Origin: 0-14-3-00-41-53 sp041500225 | GTDB taxonomy: Bacteria; Nitrospirota; Thermodesulfovibrionia; Thermodesulfovibrionales; SM23-35 | Assembly (NCBI GenBank): GCA_041500225.1 | Contig: JBGQLV010000006.1 | Span: 9,523-73,522 of the forward strand | Direction of reading: 5' to 3' | DNA: 64,000 nucleotides | In this document: positions 17,195-25,779 of the stretch, in pieces | Layout: each line of letters begins with the position of its first letter | Numbering within the stretch: position 1 is the first letter of the stretch | Translations under genes and position numbers: made by a program | Notes under the pieces: model-generated | The model's database searches: none | Seen by the model: the letters and a program-made list of their open reading frames with translations, nothing else | Told to the model about the DNA's origin: nothing

Positions 17195-18316
17195 ATGATT
17201 GAGTCAAAATCAGGACGTTTGCTAATTGTTGATGATGACATTGAATCTATAACCCCTTTATGCGACCTTCTTTCTGAGAGTGGCTACCTCGTGGCGGGTT
17301 ATACATCAGGGAAAGATGCGATAGAGGCGTTGAAGACGCATGATTTCGATCTGCTTCTGACTGACCTTGTGATGCCTGAGATGGACGGTATTGCCTTGTT
17401 GCAAGCAGCGCTGAAGATAGACCCACATCTTGTCGGCATCATCATAACCGGACAGGGTACGATTCAGACTGCTGTGGAAGCGATGAAGGTTGGCGCATTT
17501 GACTATGTGCTGAAACCATTCCAGTTCAAAATACTGCGTCAGATATTATCTCGTGCAATGGAGGTGCGCCGGCTTCGGATTAATAACTTAAAGTTGCTCG
17601 AGGATATCACCGAGGGAAAACAGGTAGAGGAAGAATTAAAGAGTTCACGCGAGCAGTTGCGTAACCTTTCCGCACATTTGCAATCCATTATGGAAAAGGA
17701 AAGGATGAATATCGCCCGTGAGATTCATGACGAGTTGGGCCAGGCATTGACAGTTTTGAAGATGGACTTATTCTGGTTGAACAACCAATTACCCAAAGAT
17801 CAAAAATTACTGCTTGAGAAGACAAAATCAATGTCAGAGCTCATTGATAAAACTGTCAAAACAGTACAGAGGATTTCAGCAGAATTAAGGCCTGGTTTAT
17901 TAGATGACCTCGGACTTGCAGCAGCAATTGAATGGCAGGCAGAAGAATTTCAAAAGAGAACAGGCATTGAATGTGAAGTTATCTTAGATCCTGAGGATAT
18001 TATTCTGAATCAAGACATCTCTACAGCTATTTTTCGCATCTTTCAGGAATCTCTGACAAATGTCTTTCGCCATGCAGATGCAACGAATGTCGAAGTAAGT
18101 TTGGACGAAAAAACTGATAGAATAGTGCTGGAGGTTAGAGATAACGGCAAAGGAATTACAGAAAAGCAGATTTCCAATCCTGAATCATTTGGGCTGATCG
18201 GGATACGAGAACGAGTCCATCTACTGGGAGGTGATGTAAAAATTGTCGGTATTCGGGATAAAGGAACCACGATAACAGTGACTATTCCACTTAATAAAAA
18301 CGGAAAAACTCTATGA
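17195..18316 (+). CDS. REC-histidine kinase hybrid (NarX/DesK-type kinase)
   Basis: A 373-residue cytosolic protein. An N-terminal receiver (residues 8-125; phospho-Asp in LLLTDLVMPEMDG, K in VLKPF) precedes a HisKA_3 dimerisation domain with acceptor His in REIHDELGQALT. A HATPase domain follows (FQESLTNVFRHADA N box, DNGKGI, FGLIGIRERV). REC at the N-terminus means the kinase is itself controlled by an upstream phosphodonor. Its stop overlaps the start of the NarL-type regulator gene (ATGA), its probable target. The receiver is nearly the same as that at 19144-20034. Confidence 0.9.
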   Translation: MIESKSGRLLIVDDDIESITPLCDLLSESGYLVAGYTSGKDAIEALKTHDFDLLLTDLVMPEMDGIALLQAALKIDPHLVGIIITGQGTIQTAVEAMKVGAFDYVLKPFQFKILRQILSRAMEVRRLRINNLKLLEDITEGKQVEEELKSSREQLRNLSAHLQSIMEKERMNIAREIHDELGQALTVLKMDLFWLNNQLPKDQKLLLEKTKSMSELIDKTVKTVQRISAELRPGLLDDLGLAAAIEWQAEEFQKRTGIECEVILDPEDIILNQDISTAIFRIFQESLTNVFRHADATNVEVSLDEKTDRIVLEVRDNGKGITEKQISNPESFGLIGIRERVHLLGGDVKIVGIRDKGTTITVTIPLNKNGKTL

Positions 18317-18945
18317 TAAAAATACTTATAGCTGATGATCATGCAATTGTTCGGGAAGGACTGAAACAGATTATATCTGAGACTCCTGATATGGCTGTAG
18401 TTGCTGAAGCGAGCAATGGAGAGGATGTGCTGGAAAAGGTATCTGTAAATAAATATGATGTAATTCTATTAGATATTTCCATGCCTGGCAGAAGTGGTCT
18501 GGATATTCTAAGACAACTAAAAATTGAAAAACCCAAACTTCCCATTATGATGTTAAGTGTGCATCCGGAGGAACAATATGCGGTTAGAGCCTTGAGGGCA
18601 GGCGCCTCCGGATATTTGACAAAAGAAAGCGCGCCGGATGAATTGATTGCAGCTATAAGAAAAATATCACAGGGCAGAAAATATGTAAGCTCTTCACTGG
18701 CTGAGAAGTTGGCTTATGAACTGGGAATCGATGTTAAAAAACTACGTCACGAGGTGCTTTCTGATCGTGAGTTTCAGGTGATGTGCATGTTTGCCTCAGG
18801 GAAGACAGTAAAAGAAATTGCTGCTGAATTATCAATAAGTATACCAACCATCCGTACTTACCGAATCCGCATTTTAGAAAAGATGAAAATGAAGAACATT
18901 GCAGAAATCATTCATTACGCTGTAAAACAGGGACTGGTGGACTGA
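18313..18945 (+). CDS. NarL/FixJ-family response regulator
   Basis: A 210-residue regulator with a receiver (DDHAIVREGLKQII; acceptor in VILLDISMPG; VHPEEQYAVRALRAGASGYLTK) and a LuxR-type helix-turn-helix (SDREFQVMCMFASGKTVKEI, then SISIPTIRTYRIRILEKM). It should bind DNA as a dimer after phosphorylation by the HisKA_3 kinase encoded just upstream, with which it overlaps by four bases. Target genes are unknown; the downstream REC proteins are candidates. Confidence 0.93.
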   Translation: MIKILIADDHAIVREGLKQIISETPDMAVVAEASNGEDVLEKVSVNKYDVILLDISMPGRSGLDILRQLKIEKPKLPIMMLSVHPEEQYAVRALRAGASGYLTKESAPDELIAAIRKISQGRKYVSSSLAEKLAYELGIDVKKLRHEVLSDREFQVMCMFASGKTVKEIAAELSISIPTIRTYRIRILEKMKMKNIAEIIHYAVKQGLVD

Positions 18946-19143
18946 AAGAGATAGAGAGTTTCTTGCCGCACTTCTTCTTCCTTGTCATAAAAACTATGAC
19001 AACAAACCTATTAAAAGTATTACAAAAAAAATAGCTTTTCTACGATATTATTTCGAAATTCAATCTACTATACTTTAAATGATGGTTAAATATGCAGAAA
19101 TGATAAAGGGATAAAAAAATTATGAAGGTATGAGGTATTTTAA

Positions 19144-20034
19144 ATGATAAAGTCAAAATCAGGACGATTGATGATTGTTGATGATGAAATTGATTTATTG
19201 ACCTCTTTGTGCGATATCCTTTCAGAGATTGGCTACGAGACGGTAGGTTTTACCTCGGGCAAGGATGCACTGAAGGCACTGAAGGAGCGAGATTTTGACC
19301 TGCTTTTAACAGACCTTATGATGCCTGAAATGGACGGTATTGCGCTGCTGCGAGCCGCGCTGGAAATGGACCCGCATCTTGTCGGCATCATAATAACGGG
19401 GCAGGGCACGATTCATACTGCGGTAGAAGCAATAAAGATCGGGGCATTTGATTATGTATTAAAACCGTTCAGGTTAAAGTCACTCGATATGACGCTGACC
19501 CGTGCAATGAGACTGCACCAGCTTAAAGAATCGGAAGAAAAATATCGCTCTATAGTCGAGGATCAGACCGAGCTGGTCTGTCGTTTTTTGCCTGGTGGAT
19601 TACTTACTTTTGTGAACGAGGCTTACTGCCGCTATTTTGGAAAGAAGCGTGAGGAGTTGCTTGGGAACAGCTTTATGAAATTTATTCCCGATGAGGATCA
19701 TGAACAAGTAGAAAGACACTTTATGTTTATTAACATGGAAAATCCTGTGGCTAAATACGAGCACCGTGTTATAAGTCCCAATGGTGAAATATGCTGGCAG
19801 CAGTGGACTAACCGGGCGATATTTGACAAGCATGGTAACTTCATTGAGTTCCAGTCGGTGGGGAGCGACATCACCGAACGCAAGCGGATGGAGGAAGAAC
19901 TTAGAAAGAGAATAGAAGATCTTGAAAAGTTTTATGATATGGCAGTTAGCAGAGAGCTTAAGATGAAGGAGATGAAGAATGAAATAGAAAGCTTAAAGGT
20001 TGAACTCTCAAAGTATAAGAAGGATGAGGGTTGA
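19144..20034 (+). CDS. REC-PAS signalling protein with C-terminal coiled coil
   Basis: A 296-residue protein: receiver at 8-125 with phospho-Asp in LLLTDLMMPEMDG, PAS domain at about 128-250 (PAS/PAC ending SVGSDITERKRMEEEL), and a heptad-rich coiled coil at 250-296. There is no kinase, GGDEF or HD output, so it may act as an adaptor or scaffold. The receiver is highly similar to that of the kinase at 17195 (both carry the ESKSGRL/KSKSGRL start and an IIITGQGTI segment), showing a local duplication. A 198-bp spacer without genes precedes it. Confidence 0.85.
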   Translation: MIKSKSGRLMIVDDEIDLLTSLCDILSEIGYETVGFTSGKDALKALKERDFDLLLTDLMMPEMDGIALLRAALEMDPHLVGIIITGQGTIHTAVEAIKIGAFDYVLKPFRLKSLDMTLTRAMRLHQLKESEEKYRSIVEDQTELVCRFLPGGLLTFVNEAYCRYFGKKREELLGNSFMKFIPDEDHEQVERHFMFINMENPVAKYEHRVISPNGEICWQQWTNRAIFDKHGNFIEFQSVGSDITERKRMEEELRKRIEDLEKFYDMAVSRELKMKEMKNEIESLKVELSKYKKDEG

Positions 20035-20119
20035 AGGATGCAGGACAGGTAATAAAAGAATCGCTTCTGTCCTGTCGAAGCAGTTATCCGTCATCTATCA
20101 TGCGCAAAGGGAGTAATAA

Positions 20120-21718
20120 ATGGGCAAAGAACTTCAAATACTGATACTCGAAGATGTTGCTGCCGACGCTGAATTGATTGAACGCGAGTTACGTAAAGGG
20201 GGAATAGCATTCTTATCGAAGAGAGTGGAAACAAAAAAGGCGTTCCTGAAAGAAATTAAAGACTTTGCGCCAGATATTATCCTCGCAGACTATACACTTC
20301 CATCATTCGACGGTCTTTCCGCTTTAAAAATTGCAAAAGAACGGTGTCCTGATGTGCCTTTTATTTTCGTCTCAGGGACAATTGGCGAAGAACGGGCAAT
20401 TGAAGCCCTAAAAAGAGGTGCAACGGATTATGTTCTTAAAGATCGGCTTTTACGCCTTGTACCGGCAGTAAATCGGGCATTACGTGAAGTTAGGGAGCGT
20501 GTTGAGCGCAAGCAGGCAGAGGAGGCATTACAATATAGAGTTGAATTCGAAAATCTCATTACTGTTTTATCAACAAACTTTATCAACGTTGCACCAGAAG
20601 ATATTGACAAATGGATAAGCCTTGCCTTACAAACAATCGGAGAATTTGCAGGTGTTGACCGTAGTTATGTCTTTTTGTTTTCTAAGAAGGGAACGAAAAT
20701 GGACAATACACACGAATGGTGTGCCGAAGAGATTGAACCGCAAATCCAGAGACTCAAAAATCTATCGGTTAATGCCTTCCCATGGTTCGCTAATAGGATA
20801 AAGAAGCGCGAGATTATTTATATTCCACGTGTCATTGATCTTCCACCCGAAGCGAACGCTGAAAAAGAAGAATTTCATCTATCAGCAATTCAATCGCTTA
20901 TCAACGTTCCCATGGTCTATCGAGGAACCCTTGTTGGATTTCTTGGGTTCGATTCGGTACGGGAAGAAAAGTTATGGTCAGGAGACAGCATTGCGTTGCT
21001 TAAAATAGTGGGAGAAATTTTTGTGAATGCATTGGAGCGCAAGCGAACAGAGGAGTTGCTACTGGAGAGCGAGGCTCACTTTCGACAGTGGGCTGAAAAA
21101 ACCCATAAAAGCAGGGACGCATTTTTAAATATGCTTGAGGATGTAAGTGAATCCTACAAAGAACTCGAAGAACTTTTTATGAGCCTTGTGAGGGCAATGG
21201 TCAATGCCCTTGATGCAAAGAGTCCATGGACAAAAGGTCATTCCGAGAGGGTGGCAGCGTATTCAGAGAGGATTGCAAAAGAGATGGGTCTTAATGAAGA
21301 GGAAATGAAAAACCTTCAGCTTGCTGCTATCCTTCACGATATCGGGAAAATTGGTACTTATGATTATCTTCTGGATAAACCGGCAAGACTCACAGACGAA
21401 GAGTTTGATATCGTAAAGAGACATCCGGCTCAAGGGGCAATGATCCTTAAAGATATAAGGCAATTAAAGGATATAATTCCATTAATCAGGCACCACCATG
21501 AGAGGATAGACGGAAAGGGATATCCTGATGGACTTAAGGGTGAGGAGATTCCTTTCTGTGCACGGATACTCCATGTGGCTGATTCCTTTGATTCGATGAC
21601 AGCAGACAGGCCATACAGGCCCGCCCCAGGTAAAGAATATGCCTTTCTGGAATTTAAAAGGTGCAAAGGCACACAGTTTGACCCCCGGGTAGCAAAGGCA
21701 GCTTTGAAGGCATTATAA
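20120..21718 (+). CDS. REC-GAF-HD-GYP cyclic-di-GMP phosphodiesterase
   Basis: A 532-residue protein. The receiver (residues 5-125; acceptor in DIILADYTLPSFDG) is followed by a GAF domain (about 145-310) and a C-terminal HD-GYP domain. That domain has HDIGKIG, HPAQGAMIL, RHHHERIDGKGYPDGLKG and the ADSFDSMTADRPYRP tail, all family signatures. HD-GYP enzymes hydrolyse c-di-GMP to GMP via a bi- or trinuclear metal site. It closes the signalling island and could answer to the kinase at 17195. A PilZ effector is encoded at 3034-4728. Confidence 0.92.
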   Translation: MGKELQILILEDVAADAELIERELRKGGIAFLSKRVETKKAFLKEIKDFAPDIILADYTLPSFDGLSALKIAKERCPDVPFIFVSGTIGEERAIEALKRGATDYVLKDRLLRLVPAVNRALREVRERVERKQAEEALQYRVEFENLITVLSTNFINVAPEDIDKWISLALQTIGEFAGVDRSYVFLFSKKGTKMDNTHEWCAEEIEPQIQRLKNLSVNAFPWFANRIKKREIIYIPRVIDLPPEANAEKEEFHLSAIQSLINVPMVYRGTLVGFLGFDSVREEKLWSGDSIALLKIVGEIFVNALERKRTEELLLESEAHFRQWAEKTHKSRDAFLNMLEDVSESYKELEELFMSLVRAMVNALDAKSPWTKGHSERVAAYSERIAKEMGLNEEEMKNLQLAAILHDIGKIGTYDYLLDKPARLTDEEFDIVKRHPAQGAMILKDIRQLKDIIPLIRHHHERIDGKGYPDGLKGEEIPFCARILHVADSFDSMTADRPYRPAPGKEYAFLEFKRCKGTQFDPRVAKAALKAL

Positions 21719-21798
21719 GTTCAATCGTCAAACAAATAAAACAGGCTGATGACAATAGAATCACTTCCGATGTATAATTTTAAGAAATGACACAGCCC

Positions 21799-21942
21799 AG
21801 ATTATTCATAAATTTTTATGATGGCAGCCGTGGATAGAATATTCTCGCTCATTCTCGGTCGTTACGACCTCCGATTGGGTCGCATCGACAATCCGCTCCA
21901 ATACTCTATCCCCGGCCTGTACACCATTTCTATGAATAATCT
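21799..21942. repeat. Long imperfect palindromic intergenic element, copy 1
   Basis: The outer arms AGATTATTCATA and TATGAATAATCT enclose a second pair, GGATAGAATATT and AATACTCTATCC (21832-21911). Inside lies a 30-base segment (21845-21874) that recurs with one mismatch at 51743-51772. The element occupies most of the spacer between the HD-GYP gene and proB. Confidence 0.8.
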
Positions 21943-21963
21943 CGGATAAAGAGGTATTTTCAT

Positions 21964-23061
21964 ATGAAGAGGATTGTTGTAAAGATAGGCAGTAATATAA
22001 TTGCCTATGGAAAAGAAGGACTTGATACAAAAAGAATCTCATCTATAGCACGCGAAATAGCTGAACTGCACAATACCGGATATGACGTAGTCATTGTCTC
22101 ATCAGGTGCTATTGCTGCAGGTATGAAAAAACTCGGGTTAAAGGGAAAACCGAAAGATATAAAACTCAAACAGGCTGCGGCAGCAATCGGCCAGAGCAGT
22201 CTAATATGGGCTTATGAAAGAAGTTTTGGAGATTATGGGAAAAAGGTAGCACAGGTGTTACTTACACGTGATGATTTTTCTGATAGAAAAAAATATATTA
22301 ACTCTAAAAACACTCTCCTTACATTGCTTTCATACGGGATTGTTCCAATAATAAATGAGAATGATACCGTTGCAACTGATGAGATAAAATTTGGCGACAA
22401 TGATTATCTTGCATCTCTCGTTGCAGGTATTATAGAGGCTGAGAGGCTTATAGTCCTTTCAGATGTTGATGGGCTTTATACCGAGGATCCGCGACATAGT
22501 GAAAAGGCAAAGATTATCGAATACGTTGAGGAAATAACACCTGAACTTGAGTTAAAGGCAGGCGGGGCAGGAAGTACAATAGGTACCGGGGGAATGTATT
22601 CAAAAATCCTTGCTGCAAAAAGAGCAGTAAGCCACGGTATTACAGTCCATATTATCAGCGGGAAAAAAGATGGACTCCTGACATCTCTTATGGCAGGTAA
22701 GCACTGCGGTACTGTGTTTAATCCAAAAAAGGAAAAATTGTCTTCAAGAAAAGGATGGATTGCATACGGCAGTCGTTCAAAAGGGAGCCTTATCATAGAT
22801 GAAGGTGCGGTGAAGGCCCTGATACATGGTGGTAAAAGCCTTCTTCCTTCGGGCATTATCTCTGTTGAAGGTAATTTTGAAACAGGTGATTCGGTCTATT
22901 GCCTTGATTCAAAAGGAAACCGTATTGCTAAAGGCCTGATCAATTATTCCTCTCCCGAGATTGAGAAGATAAAGGGAAGAAAGACTTCAGAGATTGAAAA
23001 GATCCTTGGATATAAATACTCTGACGAGGCGATACACAGAGATAATTTAGTGTTGCTGTAG
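21964..23061 (+). CDS. proB: Glutamate 5-kinase
   Basis: A 365-residue ProB with an amino acid kinase domain (residues 1-255: VVKIGSNII, VSSGAIAAGM, NENDTVATDEIKFGDND, TGGMYSKILAAKRA) and a C-terminal PUA domain (about 273-355). It makes gamma-glutamyl phosphate, the first step of proline synthesis. AGAGG precedes the ATG. proA is not in the window, and the usual neighbour obg is absent, so the gene stands alone behind a large palindromic element. Confidence 0.93.
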   Translation: MKRIVVKIGSNIIAYGKEGLDTKRISSIAREIAELHNTGYDVVIVSSGAIAAGMKKLGLKGKPKDIKLKQAAAAIGQSSLIWAYERSFGDYGKKVAQVLLTRDDFSDRKKYINSKNTLLTLLSYGIVPIINENDTVATDEIKFGDNDYLASLVAGIIEAERLIVLSDVDGLYTEDPRHSEKAKIIEYVEEITPELELKAGGAGSTIGTGGMYSKILAAKRAVSHGITVHIISGKKDGLLTSLMAGKHCGTVFNPKKEKLSSRKGWIAYGSRSKGSLIIDEGAVKALIHGGKSLLPSGIISVEGNFETGDSVYCLDSKGNRIAKGLINYSSPEIEKIKGRKTSEIEKILGYKYSDEAIHRDNLVLL

Positions 23062-23190
23062 TTTGAGAGAAGATTCGCTCACAATGGCGGTGTCAAGTTA
23101 GACCCGCGGGTTGCATTAATAATCTATTCAATTTTTTTATAGCATTTATTTCCATTTCATGATAATATTTTTAACTAAAAAGGTGTGATA

Positions 23191-23334
23191 GTGAAATTGA
23201 AGATTTTAGCATTAATTATTTCTCTTTTAATTTTTACTGGTTGTGCCACTTATAAATATCAACCTGAATCTTGTTATCCTTATGCAGCATACAGAGGTTA
23301 TGCCGGCCCCCATTGCTCTCCCTCAGCTCCTTAA
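23191..23334 (+). CDS. Small predicted lipoprotein
   Basis: A 47-residue frame with GTG start and an AGGTG ribosome-binding site about 8 bases before it. The N-terminus MKLKILALIISLLIFTGC is a classical lipoprotein signal with the lipobox IFTGC; the mature part is short and rich in Tyr, Pro and Cys. It stands alone after proB. I do not recognise a family. The signal peptide and ribosome-binding site are the support; it could be a decayed longer gene. Confidence 0.55.
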   Translation: MKLKILALIISLLIFTGCATYKYQPESCYPYAAYRGYAGPHCSPSAP

Positions 23335-23819
23335 TCAATAATCTAAAGGGCCTTTTAGTGCAATAAGAATGAGATAGGGGTCATTTCGGTGTCAGGTCTG
23401 GCAATCATGCATTTATATTCAATAAAAATTCGCCAATGCCAATTGATTTTATTGGCGGACTCAACGGGATTCGTTCCGACTAATGTCGGGATTAGCCTTG
23501 AGAGCATGCTTTGAACAATTTTTGTAAAGGGGCTTCTGTCAACGGTCTGGGCATAACTTATCGATTTAACAGAGAATTCACAGATCTATATTTTTATATA
23601 ATTTCCTGTATTTTCTGCCCTTTCAGATATATTCTGCTACAAATCTGCTACATTTTTTCTGAGCCTTTAACAATGCTAAAACAGACTATCGCAAAAATTA
23701 TTTTATTATTCTGCTACAATTGTCCACATGGAAGGCGTTTCATACTTCCTGAAAGCCGCACCTATGATATACTTTATAAAAATACAGACTATAAGTGGTA
23801 ATCAATTCAAGAGCGGATT
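23335..23819. other. Non-coding stretch with repeat fragments
   Basis: I see no convincing gene here. It holds REP-like phrases (GGTGTCAGGTCTGGCAAT near 23390) and a small inverted repeat around 23465-23495 (CGGGATTCGTTCCGACTAATGTCGGG region). A 96-codon frame at 23511-23801 lacks a ribosome-binding site and family features. Confidence 0.4.
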
Positions 23820-24077
23820 ATGAAGAAAATATTGGATACAGTAGTTTTTGGTGAATATACTGCAGAAGATGTGTTAATTGTTGCCGGAGTTGTGATTGCA
23901 TTATTGATAATCTTTCGAATACTAATGAGAGTTTTCAAAAAACAAGAAAGCAGTCAATACGTCCAGTTAGCTGATTGTCTGAACTGTGGTTGGCACGGAA
24001 AAGTTAGCAAGCTTGCAGGGCGATGTCCTAAATGTAACCAACCTTTAGGGGATCAGAAAGCACGTCGGATGAAATAG
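23820..24077 (+). CDS. Small membrane-anchored zinc-ribbon protein
   Basis: An 85-residue protein with one transmembrane helix (about residues 17-40, DVLIVAGVVIALLIIFRIL) and a C-terminal zinc ribbon formed by two CxxC knuckles (CLNCGWHG and CPKCNQPLG). The topology would put the ribbon in the cytosol. No family name or function can be given. It is 220 bp upstream of the REP transposase and not obviously part of that element. Confidence 0.7.
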   Translation: MKKILDTVVFGEYTAEDVLIVAGVVIALLIIFRILMRVFKKQESSQYVQLADCLNCGWHGKVSKLAGRCPKCNQPLGDQKARRMK

Positions 24078-24243
24078 AATAGGAACGTTATGATATCGGC
24101 TTCTTCCTGTAATCGTGAATTTTATATTTCTCCTCACAATGCAATATTACAATCAATAATCAATAAAAAATACAAATTTACTTTCTCCAACTTGGGTAGG
24201 ATTGATTGTACGGTCAAAATTCCCAGAAGAAGGCAAATAAAAA

Positions 24244-25291
24244 GGGGTCAAATCTTTACAATTGACATATTTAATTGAGAAATGCTATAAATGATGCATG
24301 GCGAGGCCGTTAAGGATACAGTATCCCGGAGCTGTATACCATGTGACTTCCAGGGGTAACGAAAGAAAGGAGATATTTAGGGATGATAAAGACCGGCAAA
24401 CCTTTCTTGAAATCCTTTCGCAATCCATAAGGATTTATAACATAAAACCTTACAGTTATGTCCTCATGGGTAATCATTTTCACTTTCTTTTAGAGACACC
24501 GTTGGGTAATCTTGGTGAATTCATGCGACATTTCAATATAACCTATACGGGATATTTTAATCGGAGACACAGAAGAGTAGGGCATCTATATCAGGGCAGG
24601 TACAAAAGTATTTTGGTGAATAAAGACGAATATTTATCCATACTGTCAAGATATATACATCTCAATCCTGTCAGGCTAAAAAACATGAGGAAGGAACCGG
24701 AGATCGAAAAAGTGGAATATCTTGTAAACTACCGATGGAGCAGTCTTCCTGGATATATAAAGAGAGGGAAAAGGGAGGAATTCATAGATTATGAGATGGT
24801 ATTGGAAGAATATGGGGGAGATAATGCCAGGGGAAGAAAAATATACAAAAACAGAATATATTCAGATATAAAAGAGGGGATTGAGATAAAAGACAAAGTA
24901 ATAGGTCAAAGCATCTTGGGTGGAGAAGAATTCGTAGAATGGATTAAGGAGAGATTTCTAAAAGGAAGGCAGGATAGAGAGAGTCCATCTTTAAGAGAAC
25001 TGAAGAGATACCGTGCAAAAGAAGTGATAATGAAGGCAATAGAAAAAGTAACTGGGAAAAGCCTTGAAGAGATAAAGGCATCAAAGGGAAGACTTAGGCA
25101 GATTGCAACGGATTTATTATATCGGATAGGAGGTTTAAAGGGTGTAGAAATAGGAAATTTAATGGGAGTGGATTATAGCACAGTGAGTCAGGGGAGAAAG
25201 AGGTTAAGGGGTAAAATGCAAAAAGATAAGAGCTTGCGAGAGATGGTGAGTAAGATTGAAAGGAATTTGTCAATTTAAAAGATTTGACCCC
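24244..25291 (+). mobile_element. REP-transposase unit with matching inverted ends
   Basis: The transposase gene is bracketed by imperfect inverted repeats: GGGGTCAAATCTTT followed by an ATTGACA at 24244-24267, and the reverse form TGTCAATTTAAAAGATTTGACCCC in two parts at 25268-25291. The same ends flank a 52-bp element without a gene at 37578-37629. Confidence 0.75.
24298..25278 (+). CDS. REP-associated Y1 tyrosine transposase (TnpA-REP) with DnaA-like C-terminus
   Basis: A 326-residue member of the IS200/Y1 (HUH) superfamily of REP-associated transposases. The N-terminus MARPLRIQYPGAVYHVTSRG and the HUH pair in MGNHFHFLLETP are diagnostic, and the nucleophile Tyr would lie in the helix after YLSILSRYIHLNPVR. 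Residues about 255-320 form a helix-turn-helix resembling the C-terminal DNA-binding domain of DnaA (QIATDLLYRIGGLKG, YSTVSQGRKRL), a common appendage in this group. Such enzymes cut and mobilise short REP hairpins as single strands. It is likely active: no stops or frameshifts. Confidence 0.92.
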   Translation: MARPLRIQYPGAVYHVTSRGNERKEIFRDDKDRQTFLEILSQSIRIYNIKPYSYVLMGNHFHFLLETPLGNLGEFMRHFNITYTGYFNRRHRRVGHLYQGRYKSILVNKDEYLSILSRYIHLNPVRLKNMRKEPEIEKVEYLVNYRWSSLPGYIKRGKREEFIDYEMVLEEYGGDNARGRKIYKNRIYSDIKEGIEIKDKVIGQSILGGEEFVEWIKERFLKGRQDRESPSLRELKRYRAKEVIMKAIEKVTGKSLEEIKASKGRLRQIATDLLYRIGGLKGVEIGNLMGVDYSTVSQGRKRLRGKMQKDKSLREMVSKIERNLSI

Positions 25292-25323
25292 ATGTTCCCC
25301 TTGTTGACCCCATGTTCCCCTTG
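25284..25323 (+). repeat. Two tandem 20-bp direct repeats after the transposase
   Basis: TTGACCCCATGTTCCCCTTG occurs twice in a row (25284-25303, 25304-25323), the first copy overlapping the right end of the REP-transposase unit. It may be a slippage or transposition scar. Confidence 0.85.
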
Positions 25324-25541
25324 TTCTTGCTGCCGGCGACGCTATTGTAGAAGTCGTTAATATCCCTCATAACGGAAAGAACCTCGGCACTATGCCGGTG
25401 GTGCTTATTGCCTTTTACACAGGAGAAATAGGTACACCCAACACGGTTATGACGCCTACCGATCACTATGTGACAGCGTTAAAACATAATACGGGGCGTA
25501 AGATGCAGAGAAGAATGAGGAGGTTTGGGGGCAGGATATGA
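25323..25541 (+). pseudogene. C-terminal fragment of an unidentified gene
   Basis: From just after the direct repeats one frame stays open for 72 codons and ends at TGA 25539-25541. It contains VVNIPHNGKNLGTMPVVLIA and a basic tail RRMRRFGGRI. It has no start of its own, so the REP-transposase unit appears to have displaced the 5' part. I do not recognise the family. Downstream (25590-25640) another short protein-like piece reads QLSQSGNSVTGT, typical of small beta-sandwich lipoproteins, also truncated. Confidence 0.4.
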
Positions 25542-25779
25542 TTTTAACTTTATAGTTCTTTGTTTTCCAAAAAATCAATTACTTCAGGTTCAACAGATGC
25601 AATTACACTTCAACTAAGCCAGTCTGGGAATTCCGTGACAGGCACACATTCAGCCTGACACTATTGTTGTTGCTCGGAATCTATTACTTTGTCTAATGTT
25701 GCCGGAAGGCCGAGTTTTGACACACAAATTATTTTTTTGATGATAAAAACTGTGTTAACATCTCAATTATGAAAAGTTC

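Noticed and set aside
23511..23801. 96-codon plus-strand frame before the zinc-ribbon gene
   Set aside because: Composition is unlike a protein (Phe/Tyr/Cys-rich from AT-rich DNA), and there is no ribosome-binding site.
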